Shown here one piece after another: positions 10,744 through 18,503 of a stretch of DNA of 64,000 nucleotides. The stretch covers positions 42,103 to 106,102 of the forward strand of contig CAWFPJ010000002.1 of assembly GCA_963817515.1 (NCBI GenBank). The letters run 5' to 3'. The position numbers and the translations under genes were made by a program. Source of the stretch: DATMNI01 sp963817515. GTDB lineage: Bacteria > Acidobacteriota > Terriglobia > Bryobacterales > Bryobacteraceae. How positions within the stretch are numbered: position 1 is the first letter of the stretch; each line of letters opens with the position of its first letter. The notes below the pieces were generated by a model. That model made no database searches and was not told the DNA's origin. It saw only the letters and a program-made list of their open reading frames with translations.

Positions 10744-11253
10744 ATGATGGAGGCGATCGGGGGAGCTTGCTTGCGGATGGCGACAATCGTTCTGGCTTTG
10801 TGTCTGCCTCTGACAGCTCAGGACGAACTGCCGCAAGGCAAGGGAAAAGAAACCCTTGAGAATACTTGCACGGAATGCCACGGGTTAGACAAGGTTCTGA
10901 GCCAGTTGCGTTCCAGGGAGCGCTGGCGAGCCATCGCCGTCGCGATGAGGTCCAAGGGAGCCACGATGAGCGATTCGGAGCTCGACATTCTTGTGGGCTA
11001 CCTGTTCGAGTATTTTGGCACGGTCGAGACCTCCGAAGCGGCACCCAAGGCCGCCGAAAGGCCGAAGATCAATGTGAACAAAGCGGCGGCGAAGGAGTTG
11101 GCCGGTGTGCTGGAGCTCACATCGGGCGAAGCCGCTGCGATTGTTCGTTTTCGGGAGGCGAACGGACCGTTCAAGGAATGGCGCGACCTTACGAGAGTGG
11201 ACGGAGTTGATAAGGCCAAGATCGAAGCGAGAAAAGATCAGCTCACGTTCTAG
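10744..11253 (+). CDS. Small cytochrome c fused to a helix-hairpin-helix domain
   Basis: 169 residues if translation starts at the first ATG; the ATG at 10777 (MATIVLALCLPLTAQ) gives a cleaner signal peptide. One haem-binding CTECH lies near residue 42. After an Ala/Glu linker, residues about 105-169 form a ComEA-type helix-hairpin-helix: INVNKAAAKELAGVLELT, AAAIVRFREANGPFKEW, LTRVDGVDKAKIEA. The HhH fold normally binds DNA backbone or mediates protein contacts; fusion with an exported c-type cytochrome suggests a periplasmic electron carrier docking through the HhH part. It is transcribed away from the DUF1549 gene across a 125-base gap. Confidence 0.82.
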   Translation: MMEAIGGACLRMATIVLALCLPLTAQDELPQGKGKETLENTCTECHGLDKVLSQLRSRERWRAIAVAMRSKGATMSDSELDILVGYLFEYFGTVETSEAAPKAAERPKINVNKAAAKELAGVLELTSGEAAAIVRFREANGPFKEWRDLTRVDGVDKAKIEARKDQLTF

Positions 11254-11274
11254 CGCGCCCCGTAGGCGAGGACT

Positions 11275-11739
11275 CTACGCCAGCGCCCTGGCTTCGGAAG
11301 CACTGACGGCTTCCGGCGCCGCTCCGATCAATTCGTCTACCCTGAGCAGCAGGTCCAGCGCCGAAAAGGGCTTCATAAGGATTCGTACCGAATTTGAAGG
11401 CATTTCGCGAAGCCGGGAGGCGTCCCAAGCGCTCCACTCGGTTAAGGGAGCGCCCGATATAAAGAGAAGTTTCAGCGTGGGTGCGGCCGCCTGCAGACGG
11501 AGGCAGACCTTCACGCCGCTATCGTCCTCAAGTGTGACGTCCGAGATCAAGAGATCTATGTCACTGCTTTCCTGTTGAAACTGTTCCGCGGCCGACTCAA
11601 CCGATCGACACTGCAAGACCGTGTAACCGCTGCTTGTCAGATACGTCGTTAGTCCGCTAAGCTGGCACCGTTCATCGTGCTCATCGTCAAGTATGAGGAT
11701 TCTGGCGGGATTGTTCTCACTACGGGGCGGCTTCTTCAT
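11275..11739 (-). CDS. Orphan response-regulator receiver domain protein
   Basis: 154 residues, receiver domain only. Visible elements are the acidic pocket LILDDEHDE (residues 14-22), the phosphorylatable Asp in LLISDVTLEDDSGV (about residue 66), the conserved Ser in LFISGAP and Lys in ILMKPFSALDLL. There is no output domain and no kinase gene beside it. It probably acts through protein contacts or in a phosphorelay. It converges on the cytochrome-HhH gene 21 bases away. Confidence 0.85.
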   Translation of the reverse strand: MKKPPRSENNPARILILDDEHDERCQLSGLTTYLTSSGYTVLQCRSVESAAEQFQQESSDIDLLISDVTLEDDSGVKVCLRLQAAAPTLKLLFISGAPLTEWSAWDASRLREMPSNSVRILMKPFSALDLLLRVDELIGAAPEAVSASEARALA

Positions 11740-11835
11740 GGCGGTATCCTTTCGACACTAAACTCTCCACTCAGGTCCCTGAGCGGGAAAGAGGTCAAGA
11801 AAATGTTTCCGGTCATCGCTGATCCGGCGATCAGT

Positions 11836-12144
11836 TCAGAATCCGGGCTTCCGCACGAGAAACAGCCCGCCCACGTTCATGTTCTGCCTTTCGGTTCTCT
11901 CGTAGACTTCCCGGCGCGCCCGGAATAAATCCTCCTCGGGCGATCCGTTCCGGAACCTTCTTGCCCGCCAGAACTCAAAGGCCAGTTCGGCGATTTCAAT
12001 TTGTATCTGCCAGTCTGAAATAACAATAGGAGCGGATCCATTACCCGAGTTGGAGTCGGACATTCCCGTAATCTTCGTCTTTTGTGTCAGGAACTTGGGC
12101 GCGCCAATCATATTCAATCGGTTCCTCTTATAGGCGGCTGCCAT
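11836..12144 (-). CDS. DUF2934 domain protein
   Basis: 102 residues. The C-terminal half has the DUF2934 pattern (IAELAFEFWRARRFRNGSPE, then DLFRARREVYER), a short helical motif of unknown function common in Acidobacteria and Proteobacteria. The N-terminal 35 residues are low in recognisable structure. The ATG for MSDSNSGNG (residue 28) is an alternative start. Stand-alone gene, with 96 bases between it and the receiver gene. Confidence 0.7.
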   Translation of the reverse strand: MAAAYKRNRLNMIGAPKFLTQKTKITGMSDSNSGNGSAPIVISDWQIQIEIAELAFEFWRARRFRNGSPEEDLFRARREVYERTERQNMNVGGLFLVRKPGF

Positions 12145-12385
12145 TCAATTGAGCATCGTGTCTCATCATGATAGTGCGATATGAATTCCCGAACTGCTCA
12201 ATATTGCTCACATTTAATATTTCTCGCTACGCGTCGATCGTCGCGGACCAAGGCGGCGGCGCAAGGCGGCGCGGGAACGGCGGGGCGGGCTGGAGCGGTG
12301 CCGGGCGAGTATTATTCGACAGTCATAGGCGAAGGGCGATAGGCTAGCATAGTCTGTATACCAACGAAAAGGAGCATTCCTCAGA

Positions 12386-13153
12386 ATGCGCGTTAATCAT
12401 ACCCGGGAGCGTCTCGCAAAAGGCGAGGTGGTCTACGGTTGCGGATTGCAGGTTTACCGGTCCAGTGAAATTCCTCGGGCCTTAGCCGCGGCAGGCTTCG
12501 ACTACGCCTTTATCGATATGGAGCACGGCTCTTACAATCTGGAGACCGTGCACGATATGATCATAGCCTCGAACCTGGCCGGGATCACCCCTATTGTGCG
12601 AGTGGGGGAAGTGCAGTACACGCTGTGTGCGCGGCTGCTGGACCAGGGAGCGCAGGGCATCATTCTGCCGCGCGTGGAAGATCCCAGGGTTCTAGAAGAA
12701 GCGCTGAGCTGGCTGCGGTTTCCCCCCGCCGGCAAGCGTGGGTTTGGCGTCAACGCCACCATGATCGATTATGAAACGCGCAGTTTCCCCGAAATCATCG
12801 AGCACCAGAACCTCAATACCCTGGGGGTGGTGCAATTTGAATCCGTGACGGCGCTCGAGCGCGCCGATGAACTGCTCTCGATGAAGGGCGTGGACGTGAT
12901 TATGGTGGGTCCGGCGGACCTTTCGATTTCTCTGGGCATCCCAGGCCAGTTCGAACACCCGCTGATGATCGAATCCATCGGCAAGCTGATTGAGAAGTGC
13001 AACCAGCATCACGTGGTTCCGGGCATCCAGACGCGCAACGTGGCGATGGCGAGGCAGTGGGTGGAGCGCGGCATGCGCTTCGTGGGCCTGGCGGCGGAAC
13101 ATGTGCTGCTGCTGGAGAAGGCGCGAGAGACGGTGGCGGCGTTGCGAAAATAG
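12386..13153 (+). CDS. HpcH/HpaI family aldolase
   Basis: 255 residues, the normal length for class II pyruvate aldolases of the HpcH/HpaI group (2-dehydro-3-deoxy-glucarate or 4-hydroxy-2-oxo-heptanedioate aldolases). Signatures are FDYAFIDMEHGSYN with its metal-binding Glu, QGAQGIILPRVEDP, GKRGFGVNAT and DVIMVGPADLSISLG with its Asp ligand. The expected reaction is reversible cleavage of a 2-oxo-3-hydroxy acid to pyruvate (or an analogue) and an aldehyde. AAGGAG lies about ten bases before the ATG. The next gene, a sugar-isomerase-like protein in the same direction 46 bases on, suggests a sugar-acid pathway. Exact substrate unknown. Confidence 0.9.
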   Translation: MRVNHTRERLAKGEVVYGCGLQVYRSSEIPRALAAAGFDYAFIDMEHGSYNLETVHDMIIASNLAGITPIVRVGEVQYTLCARLLDQGAQGIILPRVEDPRVLEEALSWLRFPPAGKRGFGVNATMIDYETRSFPEIIEHQNLNTLGVVQFESVTALERADELLSMKGVDVIMVGPADLSISLGIPGQFEHPLMIESIGKLIEKCNQHHVVPGIQTRNVAMARQWVERGMRFVGLAAEHVLLLEKARETVAALRK

Positions 13154-13159
13154 GTAGCG

Positions 13160-13178
13160 CCGGTGGTCGTGCCACCGG
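13160..13178 (+). repeat. Short intergenic hairpin
   Basis: CCGGTGG (13160-13166) and CCACCGG (13172-13178) flank a TCGTG loop, seven bases after the aldolase stop. There is no T tract. It resembles the other GC-rich hairpins scattered in the window (27057, 28083) and may be a REP-like unit or an mRNA-stabilising structure within an operon. Confidence 0.5.
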
Positions 13179-13199
13179 TGTCTTGCGGTAGGAGGACAC

Positions 13200-14207
13200 A
13201 TGGATCGGTTCCCTCTCGGGTTCAATACGTATTCGGTTCGGGCCATGCGCTGGCACGATGTGAAACTGCTGGAGTATGGGGCGAGCCTGAAGCTGGACGC
13301 GGTCTATCTGCAGGATTCACTCGACCCGGCGAACAACGATCCGGCCCACTGGAAGGAACTCAAGGAGACCGCCGCACGGCTCGGGCTTGAGCTGCACGGC
13401 GGCGATGCCGGAGCGCTGCCCCGGACTGCGGACGGAATGGACGCGACATTCAAGCGAATGCGCGACGGAATCCGGCACGCGGTGGGCATCGGGTCCAGGC
13501 TGGTGCGCTTCCGCGTGGCTGGCGACCGCGCCAGTATGCCGCCGGGCCCGGTGGAAAAGACCATGGAAACCATGATTCAGGTGCTGCGCACGGTACGCAC
13601 CGAAGCCATGGATGCCGGCGTGAAATTTGCGATTGAGAATCATAAGGATTTGTATTGCTGGCAGACGCGGCAGGTGATCGATGGGGCGGGCAAAGAGTTC
13701 GTCGGCTCATATCTCGATACCGGCAATCCGGTCTTCGTGATGGAAGATCCGCTGGCCACGGTGGAAACGCTGGGGCCGGTGGCGGTGATGCTGCATCTGC
13801 GCGATTCGGTGGTTTATGAATCGCACAACGGTATCGCCGTGCAGTGGGTGCCGCTGGGCGAGGGTGTGGTGGATTTCAAAAAGATCATCGCCAAAGCCAA
13901 AGAAGTCTGTCCGCCAATCTCGGTCTACAACAAGCCCATCACCGGCCGCCCGCCGCAGCTTCTGGCGATTTACGACCCGGAGTTCATGAAGACCTGGAGG
14001 GACATGAGGGGCGCGGACCTGGCGCGATTCATAGCTCTGGCGAAGCGGGGGCACCCTTACGAGAATCACATGGTGATTGAAGATGTGCCGGGGAAGATGG
14101 CGGAGCCGATTGCCGCGGCCTTGCAGTACCAGCAGACGGACCACATGGTGCGCGGGGTGGAGTATGCGCGCCAGGCGCTCGATCTCGGTGTGAAGTGGAG
14201 AGCCTGA
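13200..14207 (+). CDS. Sugar phosphate isomerase/epimerase-like TIM-barrel protein
   Basis: 335 residues of the xylose-isomerase-like TIM-barrel (AP endonuclease 2) family. Metal-site segments are visible: LGLELHGGDAG, VKFAIENHKD with its Glu/Asn/His, VGSYLDTGNPVF, AVMLHLRDSV and VQWVPLGEGVVDFKKII. Members isomerise or epimerise sugars, inositols and related keto compounds. TAGGAGG four bases before the ATG confirms the start. The last 13 bases overlap the GTG start of the nuclease-like gene, indicating translational coupling. With the upstream aldolase it may form a short sugar-acid route. Substrate not predictable from sequence. Confidence 0.85.
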   Translation: MDRFPLGFNTYSVRAMRWHDVKLLEYGASLKLDAVYLQDSLDPANNDPAHWKELKETAARLGLELHGGDAGALPRTADGMDATFKRMRDGIRHAVGIGSRLVRFRVAGDRASMPPGPVEKTMETMIQVLRTVRTEAMDAGVKFAIENHKDLYCWQTRQVIDGAGKEFVGSYLDTGNPVFVMEDPLATVETLGPVAVMLHLRDSVVYESHNGIAVQWVPLGEGVVDFKKIIAKAKEVCPPISVYNKPITGRPPQLLAIYDPEFMKTWRDMRGADLARFIALAKRGHPYENHMVIEDVPGKMAEPIAAALQYQQTDHMVRGVEYARQALDLGVKWRA

Positions 14208-15734
14208 TACCAACTGCCGTGCTGGGTGCCGGCGGGAGCCCGCAGCAGATCCGCGAGGTGGTTGAGGCATTCATCAAGCAGGCAAAATTACCCGCCCTCC
14301 TTGAACCCGGCGAGGAATTGCTGCAACTCACGGAAGATAATTTTTCGCTCGAAATCCGCGGTTCGCGGCTCACGCTGCAGGCCTGGGACCGCACGCGCAA
14401 CGTGACGCGGCGCATTTTGGCGGTTCGGGAACCGGCGCTCGCCCGCTTGGAAATGACGGTGGAGAGATTCGCGCGGCGCGAAGGAAAGCTCTTCCTGCTG
14501 GATCTGGCCCGGAGCTCTGGGGCCGAATTGGGGCGGCGGAGCGGACGACTGATTTTCCGGGAACGATTCCGGCTGTTTCTGCGGCGCCAGTTTCCCGAAT
14601 GGAAGCTGGCGGAGATCAGCGCGGAAGCCAATCTGGAATTCAGCCTCTCACCGGCCTTCCCACGGGCATTTCTGCGTCATGGGCAGCACGGTTGGGCGGC
14701 CATCGCCTGCCCGCCGGAAGGCGATGCGGCGGCAGTCCTGTCCTTCGGCTTGATCTGGCTTTCTTACGTGCGCACGCGCGAACGGCGTGTGGCGCTGGAG
14801 GGCCTGGCGATTTATGTTCCGGCGGGGCGTGAGCGTGCCGCGGCGCTGCGGCTGCTTTCACTTGACGCCGCCACCGCGCGCTTCGAGCTGTTCACGTACT
14901 CCGAGCAGGATCTGGTGGCGCGTATCGATCCGCAAGACCATGGCAACCTGGACACGCGCCTGGAGCCCTGCCGGGGCGTGGAGCCCAACCATGCCTTGCC
15001 GACCAACCCGGGCGAGTGGTGGCAGAGGCATCCTGCGGCTGCCCGGGGTGGAGAGCATTCAGAAGAGCGACGGGCGAGCCAGCCTGCGGGTTCACGGAAT
15101 GGAATTCGGCGTACTGTCGGGCGGGGAACTGCGGTTCGGCCTGGGTGAGCGGCGGCCGGCGCAGGAGCATCACCGCGGCGAAATCGAACGCCTGGTGGAA
15201 GAAATCGAGCGGGCGCGATCTCCCGAAAGCCAGGACCGCGACCACCCGCTTTACCGCAAATATCCCGAGGCGTGGCTGGAATCGCAGGCGCGATTGCAGA
15301 TTGAGACGCTCGATGCGTCGCTGGTTTCGGAGCCGGTTTACGGGCAGGTGCCTGCCTTCGCGGGCGGAGAGCGCGGCATTCTGGACCTGCTGGCCGTGGA
15401 GCGCGGCGGCCGGCTGGTGGTCATCGAATTGAAAGCTTCGACGGATCTGCACTTGCCGCTGCAGGCCCTGGATTATTGGATTCGTGTGAAATGGCACCTG
15501 GACCGCGGCGAGTTCGCGGCCAACGGATACTTTCCGGGCGTGGTTCTGCGGCCTGAACCGCCGCGCTTGCTGCTGGTCTCGCCCTCGCTCGAGTTTCATT
15601 CAACCACCGAGACCGTTCTGAGCTATTTCTCACCGGCGATCGAAGTGGAGCGCATTGGGCTGGGGGCGGATTGGCGGAAGGGGCTACATGTGATGTTTCG
15701 TCTGTCCGGTGCACACGGACCGCGGACGGAGTGA
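14195..15734 (+). CDS. PD-(D/E)xK nuclease-like protein, one frameshift
   Basis: Starts at GTG inside the end of the preceding gene. Two frames join near 15015-15030 (GEWW to ILRLPGVESIQ) to give about 512 residues. The first 270 residues resemble no domain I know. The C-terminal part reads RGILDLLAVERGG followed by LVVIELKASTDLHLPLQALDYW. That is the D...ExK core of a PD-(D/E)xK nuclease of the NucS/DUF91 kind with a helix behind it. Relatives act on branched or mismatched DNA; here the function is unproven. One inserted or deleted base restores the full protein. Coupling to a sugar-isomerase gene is odd and gives no functional clue. Confidence 0.65.
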
Positions 15735-15804
15735 ACAAAAATCGGGGCAGCGAAGAGACCCGGCGGTAAAATAGTGATCAGGGGAATCAGCCCGGCCGAC
15801 TCTT

Positions 15805-16674
15805 ATGATGCTAAACACTGTGAAACAAGCCCGAGCCGCTTTGGCACTGCTGAGCCCCGGTGATATTACACACCGTGCCACCCAGCCTGTTCATATCGGT
15901 CTGGTTGCCGACGGTAGCGCCGCATACTCGGAAATGGAGGACTTCCTGATACCGGCCGGCGTGCCGCATGCGGTGCGCATGCAACTGATGGAGCAAGTGC
16001 ACAGGTCTAGCGACCCCGGAGTGCCCCAGGATGTGGACCTGGTACTCTACGAGCCCGGCCTTCCGTGCCCGCGGGATGCTTACACGTTTCGCCGCGACGA
16101 CCCGGATGCTACGATTTCTGAAATACTGAAGGACAAGGACTCTCTCGCCCTACCCCTGGCGCGCCAGTTCCCGGTTTTCCGCAAGGCCGTTCTGGAGGAC
16201 ATCATTCACTCGGTAGCGCGCGAGAATGCCCTATTTGCAGTGACCACGGCTTTGCCGAATATAGTTCCGAGCCTGATCGAACTGCCGTGGGTCATAGGCG
16301 AGTTCGCGTCCGACACCATGTTTCTTACAGCCAACCAGGTTCGTATGGCCTTTCAGATTGCAGCCGCGTGCGGAAAGGATGTGGGATTCGCGAAGCAGAA
16401 GGCCGAAGTCCTTACGATTGCGGCCGGGGCGTTCGGATGGCGGGCATTGGCTCGGGAGTTGGTGTCGCATATTCCGCTGGGTGGCGGACTGATACCCAAG
16501 GGCGCGATTGCGTACGCCGGAACCTTCGTGGCCGGGAAAGGGCTGGAACTCTTGCACCAAAACAACGGGCTGCATACGCAAGACCAGCGGCGAAACTTGT
16601 TCCAGGAAGGCATAAGACGCGGGCGCGAAATTGCGGAATCGTTTCGGTTACGCGAAAAAGCAGGCGTAAACTAA
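15805..16674 (+). CDS. DUF697-like conserved hypothetical protein
   Basis: 289 residues. The N-terminal 120 residues look like an alpha/beta domain (VHIGLVADGSAAYSEMEDFLIPAG; VDLVLYEPGLPCP). The C-terminal half is helical with a glycine-rich hydrophobic stretch: ANQVRMAFQIAAACGKDVGF, EVLTIAAGAFGWRALARELV, SHIPLGGGLIPKGAIAYAGT. That is the pattern of DUF697/YcjF-type proteins often fused or linked to small GTPases. No Walker motif is seen, so the N-terminal half has lost nucleotide binding or is unrelated. Probably membrane-associated. Function unknown. Confidence 0.6.
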   Translation: MMLNTVKQARAALALLSPGDITHRATQPVHIGLVADGSAAYSEMEDFLIPAGVPHAVRMQLMEQVHRSSDPGVPQDVDLVLYEPGLPCPRDAYTFRRDDPDATISEILKDKDSLALPLARQFPVFRKAVLEDIIHSVARENALFAVTTALPNIVPSLIELPWVIGEFASDTMFLTANQVRMAFQIAAACGKDVGFAKQKAEVLTIAAGAFGWRALARELVSHIPLGGGLIPKGAIAYAGTFVAGKGLELLHQNNGLHTQDQRRNLFQEGIRRGREIAESFRLREKAGVN

Positions 16675-16731
16675 ATCGGTTCGGGATGCGTCGTACAATT
16701 AGGGAAGAACTGTTCCCTTAGGTATGAGACT

Positions 16732-17697
16732 ATGCGCCTGATACATTTCGGAATAGCATTAGCCCTTGCCACGGCTGGATTTGCCGACACCATCGTTTTG
16801 AAAAACGGCCGTGTAATCAATGGAACATACTTAGGCGGCTCGCCTCGGCAGGTGAAGATCGAAGTTGCCGACCAGATCCAAACCTTTGAAATAAGCGACA
16901 TTGCGCGGATCGATTTCAGCGGCGCGCCTTACATGCCGTCTTCGCGCACAGATGACCGGCGCCCCACTTTGCACCGTGCGGACAATTCCGATAGCGGCGA
17001 CAATCGGCCGACGCTTCACCGTGCGGACAACGCCGATAGCTCAGATAACCGGCCGACGCTGCGGCGTGCGGACAATGCCGCCCCGGCCGACGATCCAGAC
17101 CGGCCGGTGCTTCGCCGAAGCGACAACACCGTTACTGAAAGCAACGTGTTCCGTCCCGATGCCAACCCGGCGCCTGCGGCCCCGCCGCGCGATCCGGTTA
17201 AGCTGCCCGCCGGGACTAATCTGGTGGTCCGGATGATCGATCCGGTGGATTCGGAAACTGCCAAGGTGGGACAAACGTTCGCGGGCAGTCTGGATGAACC
17301 GCTGCTGGTGAACGGGCAGTCGATTATTCCGCGCGGAGCCGACGTAACGATGAAGCTGGTGGACTCCAAGGATTCGGGCAAACTGACCGGGCGCGCCGAA
17401 CTCACCCTGGACCTGGTTTCCGTGAGGGTCAACGGGAAGATGGTAGACATCAACACACAGACCGTGCAGCGCGAGAGCGATTCGCGCGGACAGCGCACCG
17501 CTAAAGTTGCGGGCGGCACGGCTGCGGTAGGGGCGGTCATCGGCGCCATTGCAGGCGGCGGCAAGGGCGCTGCCATCGGCGCTGGAGCCGGAGCCGCGGC
17601 GGGTACCGGCGTTCAAGTAGTGACCAAAGGCCAGCGTGTCCAGATTCCGTCGGAGACGCGGCTGACGTTTACTACAGACACCGACGTACAAATCTGA
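16732..17697 (+). CDS. Exported protein with tandem RADN repeats and glycine zipper
   Basis: 321 residues. A signal peptide (MRLIHFGIALALATAGFADT) is followed by a small beta domain (IVLKNGRVINGTYLGGS). Four imperfect tandem repeats around DRRPTLHRADN(S/A)DS occupy residues about 77-130. A conserved domain follows (LPAGTNLVVRMIDPVDSE; GQSIIPRGADVTMKLVD), then a glycine-zipper segment (AVGAVIGAIAGGGKGAAIGA) and a C-terminal IPSETRLTFT. The ending is typical of acidobacterial cell-envelope proteins that may insert in a membrane. A near-palindrome (AGGGAA...TTCCCT, 16701-16718) lies just upstream after a TACAAT box. Function unknown. Confidence 0.72.
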   Translation: MRLIHFGIALALATAGFADTIVLKNGRVINGTYLGGSPRQVKIEVADQIQTFEISDIARIDFSGAPYMPSSRTDDRRPTLHRADNSDSGDNRPTLHRADNADSSDNRPTLRRADNAAPADDPDRPVLRRSDNTVTESNVFRPDANPAPAAPPRDPVKLPAGTNLVVRMIDPVDSETAKVGQTFAGSLDEPLLVNGQSIIPRGADVTMKLVDSKDSGKLTGRAELTLDLVSVRVNGKMVDINTQTVQRESDSRGQRTAKVAGGTAAVGAVIGAIAGGGKGAAIGAGAGAAAGTGVQVVTKGQRVQIPSETRLTFTTDTDVQI

Positions 17698-17711
17698 TCG
17701 GTGGCCCTGGC

Positions 17712-18449
17712 TTGCCTAAACCAACTGCTCTTGTCACCGGCGGCAGCCGCGGAATCGGCCGCGCCATCGCCACCGAACTGGCGCAAACTCACGATCTGAT
17801 TGCCACGTATCGCGGCCGGCGCGATGCCGCCGAGTCGCTCCGCGACCAGACAGGCTGCGAGATTTTCCAGTGCGACGTGGCCAGCCGTGAAGACCGCGCA
17901 GCGTTGATAGGCTTCGCGCGCGAGCGGTTTCAGAAGCTGGACGTGCTGGTGAACAATGCCGGGATGGGCCCGCGCGAGCGGCGCGACCTGCTGGAAACCT
18001 CCGAGGAAAGCTTCGACGAACTGATCTCGACCAATCTCAAGGGCCCTCATTTTCTGACTCAACTTGCCGCGCGCTGGATGGCGGATAGCGGGGACGGCCG
18101 CATAGTATTTGTAACGTCCATTTCGTCCTATACGGCTTCGGTGAATCGCGGCGAATATTGCATCTCAAAGGCAGGGCTGAGCATGTCGGTGGCGCTGTAC
18201 GCGCAACGGCTCGCCGAAATCGGGGTGAAGGTATTCGAGATCCGCCCCGGAATCATCCGCACCGACATGATCGCCAAGGTGGAGAAAATCTACGACGAAA
18301 AGATCGCCGCCGGATTGCTGCCGCAGCGCCGTATGGGCGAGGGCAGCGATGTCGCCAAGGCAGTGCGGGCCATTGCCGATGGATTGTTGGACTACTCCAC
18401 CGGGCAGGTGCTGAACGTGGATGGCGGGTTCAGTTTGCGGAGTTTGTAG
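17712..18449 (+). CDS. Short-chain dehydrogenase/reductase (3-oxoacyl-ACP reductase-like)
   Basis: 245 residues from a TTG start. It has the classical SDR set: TGGSRGIG for NADP binding, VLVNNAG, the catalytic Ser in SISSYTAS, YCISK with catalytic Tyr and Lys, RPGIIRTDM after the active site, and TGQVLNVDGGFSL at the end. It reduces an unknown keto substrate. The start lies 14 bases after the preceding stop, so it may be co-transcribed with the glycine-zipper gene. A copy of the dispersed repeat follows 11 bases after its stop. Confidence 0.9.
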   Translation: MPKPTALVTGGSRGIGRAIATELAQTHDLIATYRGRRDAAESLRDQTGCEIFQCDVASREDRAALIGFARERFQKLDVLVNNAGMGPRERRDLLETSEESFDELISTNLKGPHFLTQLAARWMADSGDGRIVFVTSISSYTASVNRGEYCISKAGLSMSVALYAQRLAEIGVKVFEIRPGIIRTDMIAKVEKIYDEKIAAGLLPQRRMGEGSDVAKAVRAIADGLLDYSTGQVLNVDGGFSLRSL

Positions 18450-18460
18450 GGGGGCATCAA

Positions 18461-18498
18461 CGCTCCCTCACGGTCGCGGCTCGGATCAGAGCCGCACG
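18461..18498 (+). repeat. Dispersed intergenic repeat, copy 1
   Basis: Carries the 18-base core CGCTCCCTCACGGTCGCG and an adjoining palindrome GGCTC-GGATCA-GAGCC. It lies between the converging SDR and carboxypeptidase-regulatory-like genes. The same core occurs at 48185, 53971 and, inverted, at 54068. Confidence 0.75.
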
Positions 18499-18503
18499 GG
18501 TGG

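Noticed and set aside
16701..16718. LexA-like palindrome (GAACTGTTC within AGGGAA...TTCCCT)
   Set aside because: The spacing between GAAC and GTTC is one base, not the four of LexA sites, and no SOS gene follows.
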